Of a stretch of 64,000 nt of DNA, positions 26,445 through 60,768 are shown piece after piece. Under the pieces are notes generated by a model. That model searched no databases and was not told the origin of the DNA. It worked only from the letters and a program-made list of their open reading frames with translations. Numbering within the stretch: position 1 is the stretch's first letter; each line of letters starts with the position of its first letter. This DNA comes from Apostichopus japonicus. Taxonomy: Eukaryota > Echinodermata > Holothuroidea > Aspidochirotida > Stichopodidae. A program made the translations under genes and the position numbers. Where the stretch lies: the NCBI RefSeq assembly GCF_037975245.1, contig NC_092583.1:16167264-16231263 (forward strand), given 5' to 3'.

Positions 26445-26792
26445 ATTTACTTCGCTCCTCGCTTACCTGTCTCCTCACAACCTTAGCACCTCATTCTACC
26501 ATGTCTAGTATGCCCTGGTAATCTTTTAACACTGTGCACCCTCAGCGACCCATAGGATGTAAAGAAGGTAAAAATCCAATGTATTCCGGGCAATTTTTGT
26601 AAGATTTTAATCCACTACGAAAACGTATGTGTAACACTTTGGATGGTAGAATGAGAAGGAAGGGCAACGACCGGAGGAGCCGGTCGCTGAGGGTGCACAG
26701 TGTTAAAAGATTACCAGGGCAAACTAGACACGGTTGAATGAGGTGCTAAGGTTGTGAGGAGACAGGTAAGCTCGTCACTCGTAAATATATAT
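26445..26792. mobile_element. complete foldback/MITE-type element, about 345 bp
   Basis: The left arm begins ATTTACTTCGCTCCTCGC and runs about 110 bases to the CACCCTCAGCGACC block. The right arm is its inverted copy, from CGGTCGCTGAGGGTGCAC to GACAGGTAAGCTCG and GTAAATAT at about 26790. The two arms would pair over most of their length, leaving a loop of about 130 bases. The arms contain CTTACCTGTCTCC, whose complement is a textbook 5' splice site (ACAG/GTAAGC). No protein is encoded. Partial copies at 2752, 13235, 17284 and 32339 mark it as a dispersed family. Confidence 0.75.
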
Positions 26793-28254
26793 ACCAGGAA
26801 GTTTTATCATATGTCATGTAATTACTGTATTTCTACCAGTCACTTGTGTAATGACAAATACATTTGAATTGAACTGAGATAAACCAGTACTACCAGAACA
26901 TATTCCATCCAGTCCTTATAAAATTTAGTTTAGAACACAAAATTTGTCATTTATTACCCCCTATTGCTATGTGTTACTTGTGAGTTAACATCTGTGTGGC
27001 CTACTGGCCTTTATGCTTAACTTTGCCACTCCGCCCTTGTTTCACTTAAAGGTCTGATACTAACTTTGTTGCCCAAAGGTATCCTTAAAAAAAAAAAAAT
27101 GTTATTTTGGGGTTTACAATGAAATGTAGATTGCTTTTGTAAGAGTGTGATGGACAATTGAACCCAATTATAATTTCATGGCTGTCTGCAAATATGGAAA
27201 ATTAACATTTCAACCTTTAAGCATCAGGAGTTGTAATATACATAAATTTTCAGATAGCTGTATATATGTAACTGAAATATGCATCCAAAACACACAGAAA
27301 AGAGAAAGAAGCCCCCCCCCCCACTCTCATTCCTCTACCCTCTTTAACAAATGTTAAGATTCTAAACTAATTTTGGATTCAATATTTGAATTTCCTGAAA
27401 TCCAAGGAGTTATATTTGGATGTACTGATGAGGTCAAATACATTGTAGACTTACTGTACTACTGATAAAATTATCCTGAATTCCTGCACTAATTTTAGAC
27501 TTCTGTAAACAATTGAATTATATGACCTTTTCCTGGAAAAAGTCTGGGCTTCAATAGTTTGGGTCACATTTTTAGAATTCCTGAATGAAAGGAAGGGATT
27601 CTGTCAGCCCTTGGCATCTCAGATAGGTCATTACTGCCACATTGTGGAAAACACATTCTTTTTTAATATCTTCTTCTGAAAAAAAAAACTTATTTCATAA
27701 GAAACAAATTATCCTTAAAGATAAATTCTTCTCCTTTGGGAAGGGAAGAAAAATTCCAGTGAAGTTAGGCGTGAACTTTGTTCTCATAAACGTGGTAGAT
27801 TTTGAAGAGAACTCTGATGAATGAGTAAAATGGTCCTTTAAATGATACATGAACCAAGAGTAACTATAGTTCAGTGCTTATATTAGTAGCTTCATCAGTA
27901 TGGTGAGAAGATAAGGGTGGTGGTGGTGGGACAGGTGAGGGGAGGACCTCCTGTTAATTAAGGTTCATGAAGATAAAGCTGTGCTGGAATCAGGATTTAA
28001 TTAATCACCAGTGACTGAATTTTGTACCAACCTTCTTATTTCCTTCCGAGATATTTAACTAACACTTTTTGCACTGCTCTATTTACTTTACCTACTGAAT
28101 GATTGTGTTAAAATAGGACTATATATTAACATTAACATTGGATAATCTCCTATCTGTGTCCCATCTAAAGTAATTCAATGAATCAGTTTACAAGGCCCTG
28201 TATTGATTAACAGCTTTAGTTTATTGATTAACCTTTGTCCTTAAATTAACAGGA

Positions 28255-28676
28255 GCAGCCAAGATGTATATTAACTCATTACTGACTCTTCTTATTAAAT
28301 CAATAAAATACTATCTCATCCTATTATTTAAGTTGATGCTTAATTTACATTTCATTGGTATACTCTCCTTTGTACTCGACTGTGGGAAAGTTGTAGCCTT
28401 CATCTTTGATACTACAAGTCCCTCAGTTTTCATTATCAGGCCCCAACTCTTATTTACCTCCCAGTAGCAACCAAGATGTATATAAACTCATAACTGACTC
28501 TTCTTATTAAATCAATAAAAAAAATCTCATCCTATTATTTAAGTTGATGCTTAAAGTACATTCCATTGTCATACTCTCCTTTGTACTCGACTGTGGGAAA
28601 GTTGTAACCTTCATCTTTGATACTATAAATGTGCCTCAGTTTTCATTATCAGGCCCCAACTGTTATTTACCTCCCA
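28255..28676. repeat. tandem duplication, unit about 210 bp
   Basis: CAAGATGTATAT, GACTCTTCTTATTAAATC, GTACTCGACTGTGGGAAAG and TCAGTTTTCATTATCAGGCC occur in the same order in two adjacent blocks, from about 28255 and about 28467. Identity is high, so the duplication is recent. The small reading frames in it are chance. Confidence 0.9.
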
Positions 28677-30959
28677 AATAAATGGACTGCTGTTGGAGGT
28701 CAATGGCATATCGTTCATGATAGAAGTAGGTTTATGATGTTCATCAAAAGGCATTTATATAAACAAAAGGGTTTCACGGTAACACAGTATTCGACGCCTC
28801 TTGGTTACTCTCTTGTGGTATCAGAGTCTAATGGGGTAGGGGTTAATTGCCAAACACATGCCTTAAGGTTGTTAACCCAGAAATGGACAAGGTGTAAAAT
28901 TATGAGTAAAATGAAAATAAAAGAATAAGGATGTTCTGAGGTGCAACCATGTATCTGGCATCCAAAAGGGATTCATAATTTGTGGTTATTGTTGCTGTAC
29001 CTGGTGTAGGGCAATTCTTGGTACCTATTGTTTTTTTTTTATAAATGAGGATGGTATATATATTGGTATTGTTCTGTATCTATTGTCTAGCCATTGAGTC
29101 CCACCACTATAGAGCATCTGTCTCCACCAGTTAAATCATAAAAGACCGGCAGATCCGGTTGGATTATTTGTTGTTTGAGGCTTGACTTGATACTAGCACT
29201 AGTTATTGCCTTCACTCTGAATCATCATGGGACATCAAGTCCCGCCCACATCATCAATATTCATGATATTGATACTGTTACTACTTGAATGAAAATGACT
29301 CACAGCTATTATTGTATTGACAAGCTACACACACTGCTCTTTTGAAAGTGTTGATACAAGCTCCGCCCACTCGATTGTTACTAAGTGATTAAACTTCATT
29401 GTGTGTGCATGTGTTGTATACAATACCGCTACAACAGGTTTAATCCACTCTTTAGAAGCAAAATATTTCTTACTTTCATACCTGGCTGTAACTAAATGGT
29501 TGCTTCATCATTAATAAACCTTTGGAAGTTTAGATATCTAATCATTTGCAAGTCACAACTCAAAGCATACTCAGTGATCTCATCATTCATTACTGCACTC
29601 TGAATTTTATGCCTTATGGATTTCTTATCAGGCCCTTGTGCAAGAATTAAACTGTAAGTCATGGATGATATCTGTCTTATTTTTCCATCTTTTTAATTAG
29701 TGAAATCACCGTTTACCTCTTTTGTAAAAAATATATAGTATTGGTTCAATTATTTAGTGTATTTTTTTCCAATGTGAAAGTATATAAGTATGTCAAGTGT
29801 AGTCTTCCATGCAAAAGTAGCATTTTAGTCTATTTCCAAATTTTTGTTCGTAATAACTCTTCATGTAAGTTACATAAATTATGTTTTCTCTAGTAATTTT
29901 ATTGGTTTCACCCTTTTTTTTCCTTCTTTTTTCTTTGTTACATTTTTCATCTTTTTTTCCTTTTTCTTTCCTTGAGTCTTGGTAATTTCTATCATATAGC
30001 AATCTGGTATTAATTTGCTGAACTTGAGAAGTGTCTAAATTTATTTTCAAATTTGCTATGAATTGGTCAATTTTTAAATTAATAATCATAACACCTGTTG
30101 GTACGGGTAACATCGTCACTCTTTCTGTAAATTAATTTGGTTTTCCTCCTTTAAGGTTTTTTTTTGCCCTGTCACTCTGGGCAGTTTACAATTTGAAGAT
30201 GATTATGATATTCACATTATTGTATCAGTTAACAAATCCCCAACTCACCCACCCCTTTCCCTTCATGGGTAACCCTCAGCACAAATAGCTATTTAGACGA
30301 CGCACTGGACACAGACTTGTTCACAACTTGTTTTTGAGGTAAACCCTTTAAAAGTCTAGAACATTGAAAAGGCTTGTGCCAACCAGGATTATTAAAGCCA
30401 ATCTTACCAATTATGAGATACCAATAGTTTTGGTGAAATGTATAAAACAACCTCTGAATAATTATCTTTTGAAATTACTTCAAAGGCAAACATAATAAAA
30501 TCTTTGTAAAGTTTCTTCTGTAACATTCGCAAATCCAAGGAAAGAAGTCTAGAAACAGAATATTTTTTTTTTTTTTTTTTGATGATAAGTAATCTCAAGT
30601 ACCTTTGACAAATCATTGTCAATCTGTGATGGAGTGCAAAGTACAACAAGGATGTCTGACATGTTATAGGTTGCTGATTTATATCCCGTTTCGCCGAAAC
30701 TCCAGATTCTCTGGCACTTGAATGTTCTCTGTAAAACCCGCAAAAGCTTCAACTTTTGGCCATTAATCAGCATCCTTGATAGATGTTCCAAAACACATAG
30801 ATAAATGTTTTGATTTATTTCGACTCAATGTTAGTCTTTTCTCTCCTTCATCTTTGTAGGTTCTCCTCCCGTGTGAAGATTCTGCGTATAGATAACTTGG
30901 AGTAAAAAGAAACAAGAGCAACTTAAGTAGCTGTCCTAACTTTTCAAAGGGCACACAGA

Positions 30960-30986
30960 TAAGAGGAAATCCAGAACAGAATTTCG
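30960..30986 (+). promoter_or_regulatory. 5' leader with in-frame stop before the kinase start codon
   Basis: TAA at 30960-30962 is in frame with ATG 30987, eight codons upstream, with no other ATG between. This fixes the N-terminus at or after 30987, provided the leader is not spliced off at the weak CACACAG site ending at 30958. The ATG at 30987 has a pyrimidine at -3. The in-frame ATG at 31005 has G at -3 and G at +4, a better initiation context, so translation may start at residue 7. Confidence 0.6.
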
Positions 30987-52313
<21,327 letters not shown>

Positions 52314-55300
52314 AAGAACATCCTCTTAGCACCATCATCTCTCTGTAAAAATCATCGATTGTAGTAAAACAACGATGATAGAAATACTCGTCAACGAAGA
52401 TCGCAGAGCTGATTAGAGACGGATTCCTGGCCGAAGGAATAATTGGTCTGCTACTGACTGAGTATTTTACAGTTTGAAAGATTTCGTCACCATTTTGTGA
52501 CATTGATGGAAACCGCCAGTTTTAAAGTGACAGAAAAGAGGTATATACTTTCAGAGTGGGTCTTATAAGAATCGTTCGAAAAGACATTTCCGTGAAGACT
52601 ACTTGACAGTGACTTCAGCCTGCAAACTGTTGATGGAGAAGGTTAAAGCTGTATGCAATCTTGGAAGCGAGTTCCTGAAAGAAGATCCTTTCAAGGTAGC
52701 AGTACTACTTAAAATGTTGATCTTGAAGAAAAAAATGAAATAATATCATTTTGTTTTTTAGCTTGTCATCAAAGATGAAGTACTAAAACACAACAATCAT
52801 CTTAAACAAGCAAAATGACCACAGCTGGAGGGAAGTTGGTCTATGATCGGTTTTCAAACTGATTAATTTATAAGGGCGTCTTGTTAGGCTGTAAGATTGG
52901 TACAATTGTGGCACGTAACCATGGCCATTCCATACAAAACATTGCTATCATCTTACAACTGCATGAATCAATATATATGTCCAAGGGCATTAAAAACAAC
53001 CACAGAGGAAATTTAACAAGAGTTGAAAAGCTTTTGAAATTTATTGGCAAGAATGTTGTTAAGCATGCTGTGAGGGTATTGACAAATGCTCAGGAATTTC
53101 TGATCTTGAAGAATGTGATTGAGTAGATGGCTCTCCTAATCTTTCATGTCAGAGCATTCTTCATTCTAGATCTGTTGAAAATCCACAAAGGTGGAGAGTT
53201 ACTCCTGTTTTACTATGCTTCTAATGAAATGGAATAAGTTGGCTTTAGTAATTTCTGTTTACTAAAAGAAATTATTTTGGTACACACAAAAATTTGTGAT
53301 GGATGTATTTAATACACTGTATATGATGGCCTGTAGAACAAACGTGGCAAAAAAATTGTTTTTAGTTTGGGTTTGAATGTTCCATGTTGTGTTAAGATGT
53401 GTTTACCTAAGAACCAATTTAAATATCCCTTGAATATTTCCTTTTTAATGCTTTCTTTGTTTTCCTTGTGAATAACCAAAACTTGTTTTCATTATCCTGG
53501 AGGTTTTATCCGATATATCCTTTTCCTCTGACAAAACTAATTTCATTTAAGTTGCTGTCGATAAATGTGGCATTCTCTGATTTAACCGACCTATAAAACA
53601 AAATGTGTTACATTTTCACAACATTGATTTGCGTATGTGTGTTTATAGATAACAAAACATACACATAGGCACACATCGTAGTCTCAAAAGCATACGAAAG
53701 ACTCGCACAGGTATACTGCTTTGTCGTCATACAGAATTATTATTGCAAGTTTGGGAATTAAGCCTATTGAAAATCAATTCTCTCTCGGAAATATTGTAGA
53801 CAAAATACTTGAAGATCTGGCTTCAATCGACTGCTTGCAAAGCTATAAGCTTAGGCTTTTTCTGGTGGCCTTTGGATTATGTTTGGTCGTAAATATACGC
53901 TAAGCCACAGTTGCTCAAAAGATTCAATCCACAATTCCCAAAGTTGACCTCTTTAAAGAACTTGGCAACATTGATTTATTTCCTAAATAGCTTTCAGCTT
54001 TATTACATCTCTTTTTTTTTTCTCTCTTTTTTTTTGTGTGTCTTTCCTTGAGATTTGCTTTCAATTATTTTACTTGCCATATTGTTTGAATATTCATGTT
54101 CAGTTTCTTTTTATATTCATTGAATATTCATTTAATTAGTGTATTCCAATTTATCTTTGTCTTCTTCTACCCATCCTCCAAAGTTACACTAAACCTTGTG
54201 TTTACATCTTACAAGTCATTTCAATGCTCTCAATAAGAGATCTTCTTTTCAACTTTACTTTTATGTAAAGTAACTTTAAAAATTAGGTCATATCTTACCT
54301 GTTTCTTATGAAAGAGATCCACATATTCATACATATTCATAAGTGATTGATAAGTCAGTGTATTCTGGTGAATGTTTTCAATCTTTTTACGTATCATCTG
54401 AATACTACTGCAGGGTCACATTTTTAAATGTGTTTAACATATGTTAGTCAGGGAGTAAGGTGACTGTTGAATATTCAGTGAATTTATCATTGTTTCATTA
54501 ACATTTTAGTTTTGAGAGTGAGATAGAGAGGGAGGGGGGGGGTGGAGATGAGGTAAGATTTACAAACCTGATCATAAAACACAATTCATGTTTCGAAGTT
54601 TAAAGGGCACAGGTCTTTATTTCTGCTTAAAACAAGTTTTCACTGTAAGTAAACATATTTTAATAACCATATCACTGTATGAGAAGAGCTATTTCAGCAG
54701 GCCATTTCTTTATTACCTAATGTTGTGTACATAAATACCATACGATAGTATTGCTTTAGATATGCAGTTGGGTTGACGTTTTTTTTTTAGTATATATCAT
54801 GTGTAATGTTCAGTCTATTCTCAGGTATAACTATTAGTCGTAGAGAATTGTTTTTGTCTTTTTCTCTTATCCCTTGGCTTATTAGAGTCAGGGCTGTTTT
54901 ATGTAAATAAACTGAAGATCTTCCAAAAGTTATCAACCCTTCTCCATCTTCACAGCACCCCAGCCAGATAACCATCTCCCTTAATATGCTTTTCACAAAA
55001 AAAATTGTTCAAAACTGCTCATGGGTATCAACGTCATCACCAATGCCAATTCATTATGATATTCTTGTAAATCGTGTGTGACAGCGAAGTACTTAATTTG
55101 CACTTAATATTCACTTTAAGCACCTTTTTCTAATGATTGAAAATAATTTTTTTCTCCCCTTGCACTTGATTATCCAATCTAAAAGCTTTAAGAATGCTCT
55201 AAGTTTATGTACTTAACTAAACCACATTGGTATTTCACTGTTTTGAACATCTAGTATGTAAATTATTTTATAAATGCTCGTCTTTTAATCTCTGCAACAA

Positions 55301-55365
55301 AATTTTTAAATGTCAATAGTGTTTGCTAGTATTTAATAACCTCAGATTTTGCAACGTAAGACAGA

Positions 55366-55371
55366 AATAAA
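55366..55371 (+). terminator. candidate polyadenylation signal
   Basis: AATAAA about 3.05 kb after the stop codon, followed by a GT/T-rich stretch. Confidence 0.35.
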
Positions 55372-56908
55372 GTCTATAAGTTTATGTAATTATCATATAT
55401 TGCCGTGAGAACAGACTCAACTGTTAGTTAAGAGAGTTCAGTACTGCACTACAGTCCTATATTTGAAATAAGTCGGCATAACCTTGGTATGAAAGCTTGT
55501 TCACAATTATATTGCCAATTTTTTTTTTTTTTTTGGAAGCAGTGACCAAATTGGTGAAAATAACTTACAGTTTTGAAACTAACTTGGACAGTATTTTGAT
55601 TTGTGTATTTTATCACTTGCACTCTATATGCATTCAAAGTATTTTTCACATCAGCATAAAGTATTTGTTCTTGCATGGGCATCAAATGTAAATTTGAAAC
55701 AGTTATAATTATCAGGGGAGTGCAGAGTTGATCATAATTCTGATCCTGTAGCGAAAAAAGAGAAACCAGTCCTTTTTAAAAGCGATGACTCTTCTTCAAG
55801 AAACAGGTGTGTTGAGGATGAAACATGATGGAGACATTTTGTCTCATTCTGACTGTCTCTTTGTAAAAGTGATGAAAAGATTGATACAAATGGTTTCGTT
55901 AATAATTAATATATACCACTTTTGTAGTAACCCACAAGCTTTTTTTTGTAAGAAAGTTATTAACTATTCAAAATAATATGAGTGGAAACCAAACGATAAC
56001 AAATCAACAGTAAAATTTGAGTGGAAAAATATAACCATAATATTTACAGTAGAGAAACTATAAGCTAACAGGTCATCAGTTTAGGCCCCAAATTGTTTGT
56101 GTTAAAAATCGCTAGAATTGTTGACAAGCACTTCCCTGGTGGTTTCAACTCTCCAAATTATTTCCAGACTTTCAGGAAATGTAAAGTAAACAATTAATTG
56201 TCTCATTGAAGAAAAAAAGACTACAAAGGTAGTCGTTAAATGCTTGTCGAAGTTAGAGCTTGAGTGGTCCTAGCATATTTCTAGCATATTTTGAGCCAAT
56301 ACTGATAACCTCTTAACAGGATAGGACTTGAGGTACTTTTAAAGACACTGGTTTTAATTACATTCTAGTCAATAATTTATTTGCTCTTTCAAAAATATGA
56401 TCAAAAAGATGTTATGGTATAATTTTTGTTACATAAGTAGTGACATACACAAGTGTGTCTCTATTGATAACAAAAACCATTTGTAAAACTGGACAGTTTC
56501 AATTTGAGAGGAACTGTTTCTTCTCTGTAGCTGCAAATAACTTTACTTTCTCTGTTGCTGTTGCAAATCGTTTTCTTTCTCTGTTAACTGCAAATCTTCA
56601 CCATCGCCTCTAATTTTGTATATAGAGTACATTCAAGACTGGATTGCACATACTTGTGTCCTATAATTTGAAGTTGCTGTGATAAGTTTTACTGAATTCT
56701 CCCTTCTTTCTTAGTATCGAAATGTTTCAATAGTTTTTCGTAATAAGATTACAATACAAGCTTGCTTCATCGACTTCAACACAAGGATGTATGTCCTAAG
56801 TTTTGCAGTGACATTTTTGACAAATTATCTTTGAGTATTTATAAACAGTTTCATCTTGGTATAAATTGAAAACCATTGTAGAAGTTTAATGCTGCTTATT
56901 GATGTAAG

Positions 56909-56914
56909 AATAAA
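56909..56914 (+). terminator. candidate polyadenylation signal
   Basis: AATAAA about 4.6 kb after the stop, followed by a T-rich stretch and then TGCAGTGTTGTTGTG, a plausible downstream element. Confidence 0.4.
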
Positions 56915-59130
56915 GGATTATTTCTCCTTTATTAAGTAAACTGCAGTGTTGTTGTGAAATGTGACAACGGTGAGAATATCGGCATTAAAAGAAATTCTGC
57001 TCAATATTTTTTGGATAGACATATTTTTGTCAGGTCAAATAGCCGTAAATTCATGTTCAAACCAAAAGAGCTCCTTTAATTTCGAAAACATGAAATTTAG
57101 ATGAAATAGCCATGAACATATAAACCACTTGTAACCATGACGATAACATTCTCTAAATATGCATGTATGATGTCATAAAGCCGGATGCAATTGAGTGATG
57201 AAAAAAATACAAGACTTGATTCCATTATCAGTGCCTGCTGTGTGGAGGTTTATGCCCAAATGACCTATTGACATATTAATATCTCACCTACTGAATATTC
57301 ATGAAGGACTCATTAATCACACAGAATTTCCATGTAATTGTTTTCCCACAACTACAGCCCTCTTTATCAAGAGTGTTCACATAGGTTGAATCATGTACAC
57401 ATTTTATTTTTTAATTCTTCTTTTTTTGCTTTGTGACTAAGGAGAGAGACTTCCCCTATGTTCTAACTCCTATATAATGTGTTTCATTAATATGATTAAT
57501 GATGACTATTCAGTATTCAAATTGATGTCTTTTTTTAAAACATTTTTTATAATGTATTTTATCAGTTAGGCCCATAGCAACCATTAGTAGAGAGTGCAGT
57601 CATTATAAATACATTTTTACTGTGCATAAGCATCAAAAAAGAACATATGTATTTCAACAACATTTCAACAACATTTCAATGAACAAATTAGTATTGTCAT
57701 GTGTGTAACATTGTGTGATGGTGGAATGTTTGGAGGGTTGGGGGGGGGGGTTGGGTGGCTGGGAAGGCACAACAAACATCCAAATGATATATGAGAGCTG
57801 AATACTCATGTTTTCAAGCTTTGAATTGGTTTTGTGTGTGCAATGTTTTATTAATCCATAATAATTGGGTATCTCCACATATTTACAAAACCAGGCAAAC
57901 AAAGCTGAAATTTTTGTCTACCTCACTGGTTCAGGTTAAATTGTACAATGCTAGTGTTAGATATTAAGGGAATGTAACATATGAATGCTAACTTTGATAG
58001 GTTTGTCCAGCTTTGAAGTAAAATATTCAAATGAAATCCTTCACTTTGCTTATGATGCCAAGGCTCCAAGCTACCTGGCTATCCCCTCCCCCACTCCATC
58101 CCAGTTATCTGATTTAGATTGAATTTTAACGTGGGATTCATATCTTTGGTCAGTAGGTTGTGTTGAAGTTCTGTTGAAAAATGAGCTTAAATTGATCAAT
58201 ATGGAGTCCCACTTAATAGTTGATGTTTGTCTAAAATATTCAGATTCTTTGTAAACAATATATGACATCATAAAATTTCGTAAGATTTTGTAAAGGCTAT
58301 ATTTATAGAATTTCAATTGGGAAAAGGCTAGCACAACGTATAAGTACCATAAGCTTTTTGCTATAGAAAAGTATTCAGTTTATTTCTAGTTAATTTGGCA
58401 TTTGTATTTTATGGTATCATAGGGATCACTCTGGGAGATGAAACTAGTAATGTAACACAAAATAATTCACTCAAGGGGATTTTTAAGTGAGATTTTTCTT
58501 TGAAGTGAAAGGAACCTACATTCTATAGCTATTAAATTATATTCCTTTCTTTGGTTAAAGTATATTTGTAACATCACATAATATTTTAGAAATGTTGAGA
58601 TATAAAATATATAGCGATGTTTTACTGCGATCATGTGACACATTATAGCTTTATTTTTCCTTTTAGATTGTTGTAGCTGGCAATCCAGGGAGTAGCTAAG
58701 TTGCACTGATATGATAAATTATAATAGATGTGATGAATATTAATGTTCAATGAAGTGTTATGATTGGTTAGAGAATGTATGGTAATGCATATGTATTTTT
58801 CTAAGAGAAAAGCATAGGCTTATTCATAGCAGCATTATTTGTTGATAAAAGTCTCCAAAAAAAAGTGCAAGAATATCTGTCAAAGATAACATATTTGTGA
58901 CAGTTATGACTGTTGAATATTTTTAATGAATATTCATGAATGTATTTATAGCAAGGGTTTTATGTAAGAGAGTACTCCTATGGACATTAATGTTTATGTA
59001 TGAGAAAAGATTATTTTTGTGTTTGGTACATGTGCAAACATTTGTTTGTTGTCAGTAGATATAGGAGTTGCACTGTGCCCCTTCACGTTTTGTACTTGTG
59101 TCTTGAATTAGTTGGAAGGGACTAAAGTAG

Positions 59131-59136
59131 AATAAA
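59131..59136 (+). terminator. candidate distal polyadenylation signal
   Basis: AATAAA at the point where UTR-like AT-rich sequence gives way to repeat-type DNA. TTCTTGTTTTAATGTCTTTTG follows. Confidence 0.3.
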
Positions 59137-59149
59137 TTATCAATTAAGT

Positions 59150-60715
59150 GATAAGAAGTTCTTGTTTTAATGTCTTTTGTAATCTCTTATTGTACCAACC
59201 ACTGGTGATGCCCTTAAGAGTTGAAAAGGTGGGGTGTGGGGGATTCAGCCATGCCCCATCGCCCTCCTCTAGTGATATAATATATCCTCATAAACTGAGG
59301 GTATTTGGTCCCCTGCCTCACTCATTTCACACATTTGAAGTTTAATAAGTAAAGTTGTCGGAAACATAAGGTAAACTTCCAGGAACCTAAAATATTAACA
59401 TAGTTCTTAAAGAAATGTGGATGGGGGATCTTTAGTATCATGTGTGATTATTATCACCATGTCCACAGTAGACCCCCTCCCCCCCCCCCTAGTGGCATAG
59501 CATGGAGCAACAGGGCCTGGTGCAGCAATAGAAAAGGGGAGTCCACATTCACCCAAGCCCAACTATGGTTTGGAGACTTGAGAGAGCAACGATCAAGACA
59601 GCTGTGTAGGACTCTCTCATGCCCAAAGAGTACATAGGCCCCTTTTGGTTTACACACTGCGCATATAAATATCAATGCTAGCCGTTTTGCTGGCCTGCCG
59701 CTGGCTCCAGCAGAAAAGTGGTATTCATTTATCTTTAAATTTGGCACCATCACACCAGGCTGCCCCCCCCCCCTCCTTCCCAGCAGCATAGACCCGGGGA
59801 CTTCGCACCCACCACCAATAGGTAGACCATTTAATAATGGCTTACTCGGCATAACATGAATGTTAGAATGTTCTTGTTTTTTTGCTCCATCACACCAGCC
59901 ATCCACCCCCCCCCCCCCAGCGGCCCAGGACTTCGCTCCAATCACCTAGATCCATTAAAAAATGGTTTACTCCTCATAACGTTAATGTAAGAATGTCCGT
60001 GTTCCGATTAACGCTACGGATGTTGAGAGGTATTTATTTGAAACGTAAAACTTAGCCCTTATTACCACACCTATCACGCAGTTATATTAAGCCACCGTCT
60101 CTATGTAAAGGAAGAGCGACAGTATAGCAGACTAAATATGTCAATGTAAAAAAGAGAAGAGACAAATGTAGCAAATTTCTTCAATCTTTTCAAATTGGTT
60201 TATAATATCCCAGAGAGATTTCATTTACGTCCATTTACTAAATAATTAAGTCGTGACTTCCTTAGTATAGAAAACGTGCTATAACAAGTAACAAAGAACT
60301 GGTAAATTAATGCATACCTCGACATGAAAAGAAACTTTTAAGCTAATTAAAATAACAAAGAGATTATATCCCCCCTGCTGAGAGTAAAACGTGAAGATGC
60401 ATAAACAAATGGCAGGTGTTGCGCTTTTGTTTTGGAGTTCAATTGGACAGGTGTTCTGTTTATCAACGGACTTGCCTTGTACGACCAGTTATTGCACGTT
60501 ATTGGAGAGATGGACATCTATATAATACTAAAAGGCCAAAAATAAAAAAAGCCACGGACAATATTAGCCTTGTGACCTAAGCTTAGAGTGAAATAACACG
60601 GACATATGATAAACTAAAAGACTTGGGAAGTTGGTTTCCGAAACGAGTTGAATAATTCTTTACGGAGTTTGTGAGCTAGCAAGCGACAAAAGGTCGTTAC
60701 ATTGAAGTGTGGGAG
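59150..60715. other. repeat-rich intergenic DNA and possible promoter region
   Basis: Poly-C tracts and a tandem duplication fill 59450-60005. From about 60000 the sequence is unique and AT-rich, with a TATATAAT at about 60520, some 190 bases before the possible first exon at 60716. The 163-codon minus-strand frame at 59454-59945 is driven by the C-rich repeats and is not credited. Confidence 0.4.
59747..60003. repeat. tandem duplication, unit about 130 bp, containing poly-C
   Basis: CCATCACACCAG then a C run, CAGC, GACTTCGC and CACC, CATTTAATAATGG/CATTAAAAAATGG and GTTAGAATGT/GTAAGAATGT occur in the same order from about 59747 and about 59886. Confidence 0.8.
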
Positions 60716-60768
60716 ATGTTTCGTATTGGGACACTGCACATGGAGAAGAAAATGACTAACGTTATAAT
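60716..60768 (+). CDS. possible first coding exon of a downstream plus-strand gene
   Basis: ATG at 60716 (A at -3: GGGAGATG reads G-A-G before ATG) opens 17 codons to a perfect donor AAT/GTGAGT at 60769. The peptide MFRIGTLHMEKKMTN is not a signal peptide and matches nothing I know. Support is only the start context, the donor and a TATATAAT about 190 bases upstream. Confidence 0.2.

Larger units (their letters stand above)
24146..30959. other. upstream intergenic region of the kinase gene
   Basis: No gene is recognised. It contains a G-rich tract at 25737-25795, a 29-bp duplication at 25843-25897, the complete foldback element at 26445-26792 and a 210-bp tandem duplication at 28255-28676. 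The promoter and any 5' UTR exons of the kinase gene should lie here. I see no TATA box at a convincing position. Confidence 0.4.
52314..59149 (+). other. probable long 3' UTR and downstream flank of the kinase gene
   Basis: AT-rich, rich in ATTTA and TGTAAATA-type words, without protein-like frames. Candidate polyadenylation signals AATAAA stand at 54906, 55366, 56909 and 59131. Where the transcript ends cannot be decided. The palindrome GAATATTCA recurs (near 54095, 54118, 54470, 57292, 58938). A poly-G run lies at about 57738-57750. Confidence 0.5.

Noticed and set aside
28629-28928. 99-codon reading frame
   Set aside because: Half of it lies in a tandem duplication; codons look random and no splice or family support exists.
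59454-59945. 163-codon minus-strand reading frame, the longest in the right third
   Set aside because: Gly/Trp-rich translation comes from poly-C tracts and a tandem duplication; no start context, splice sites or family match.
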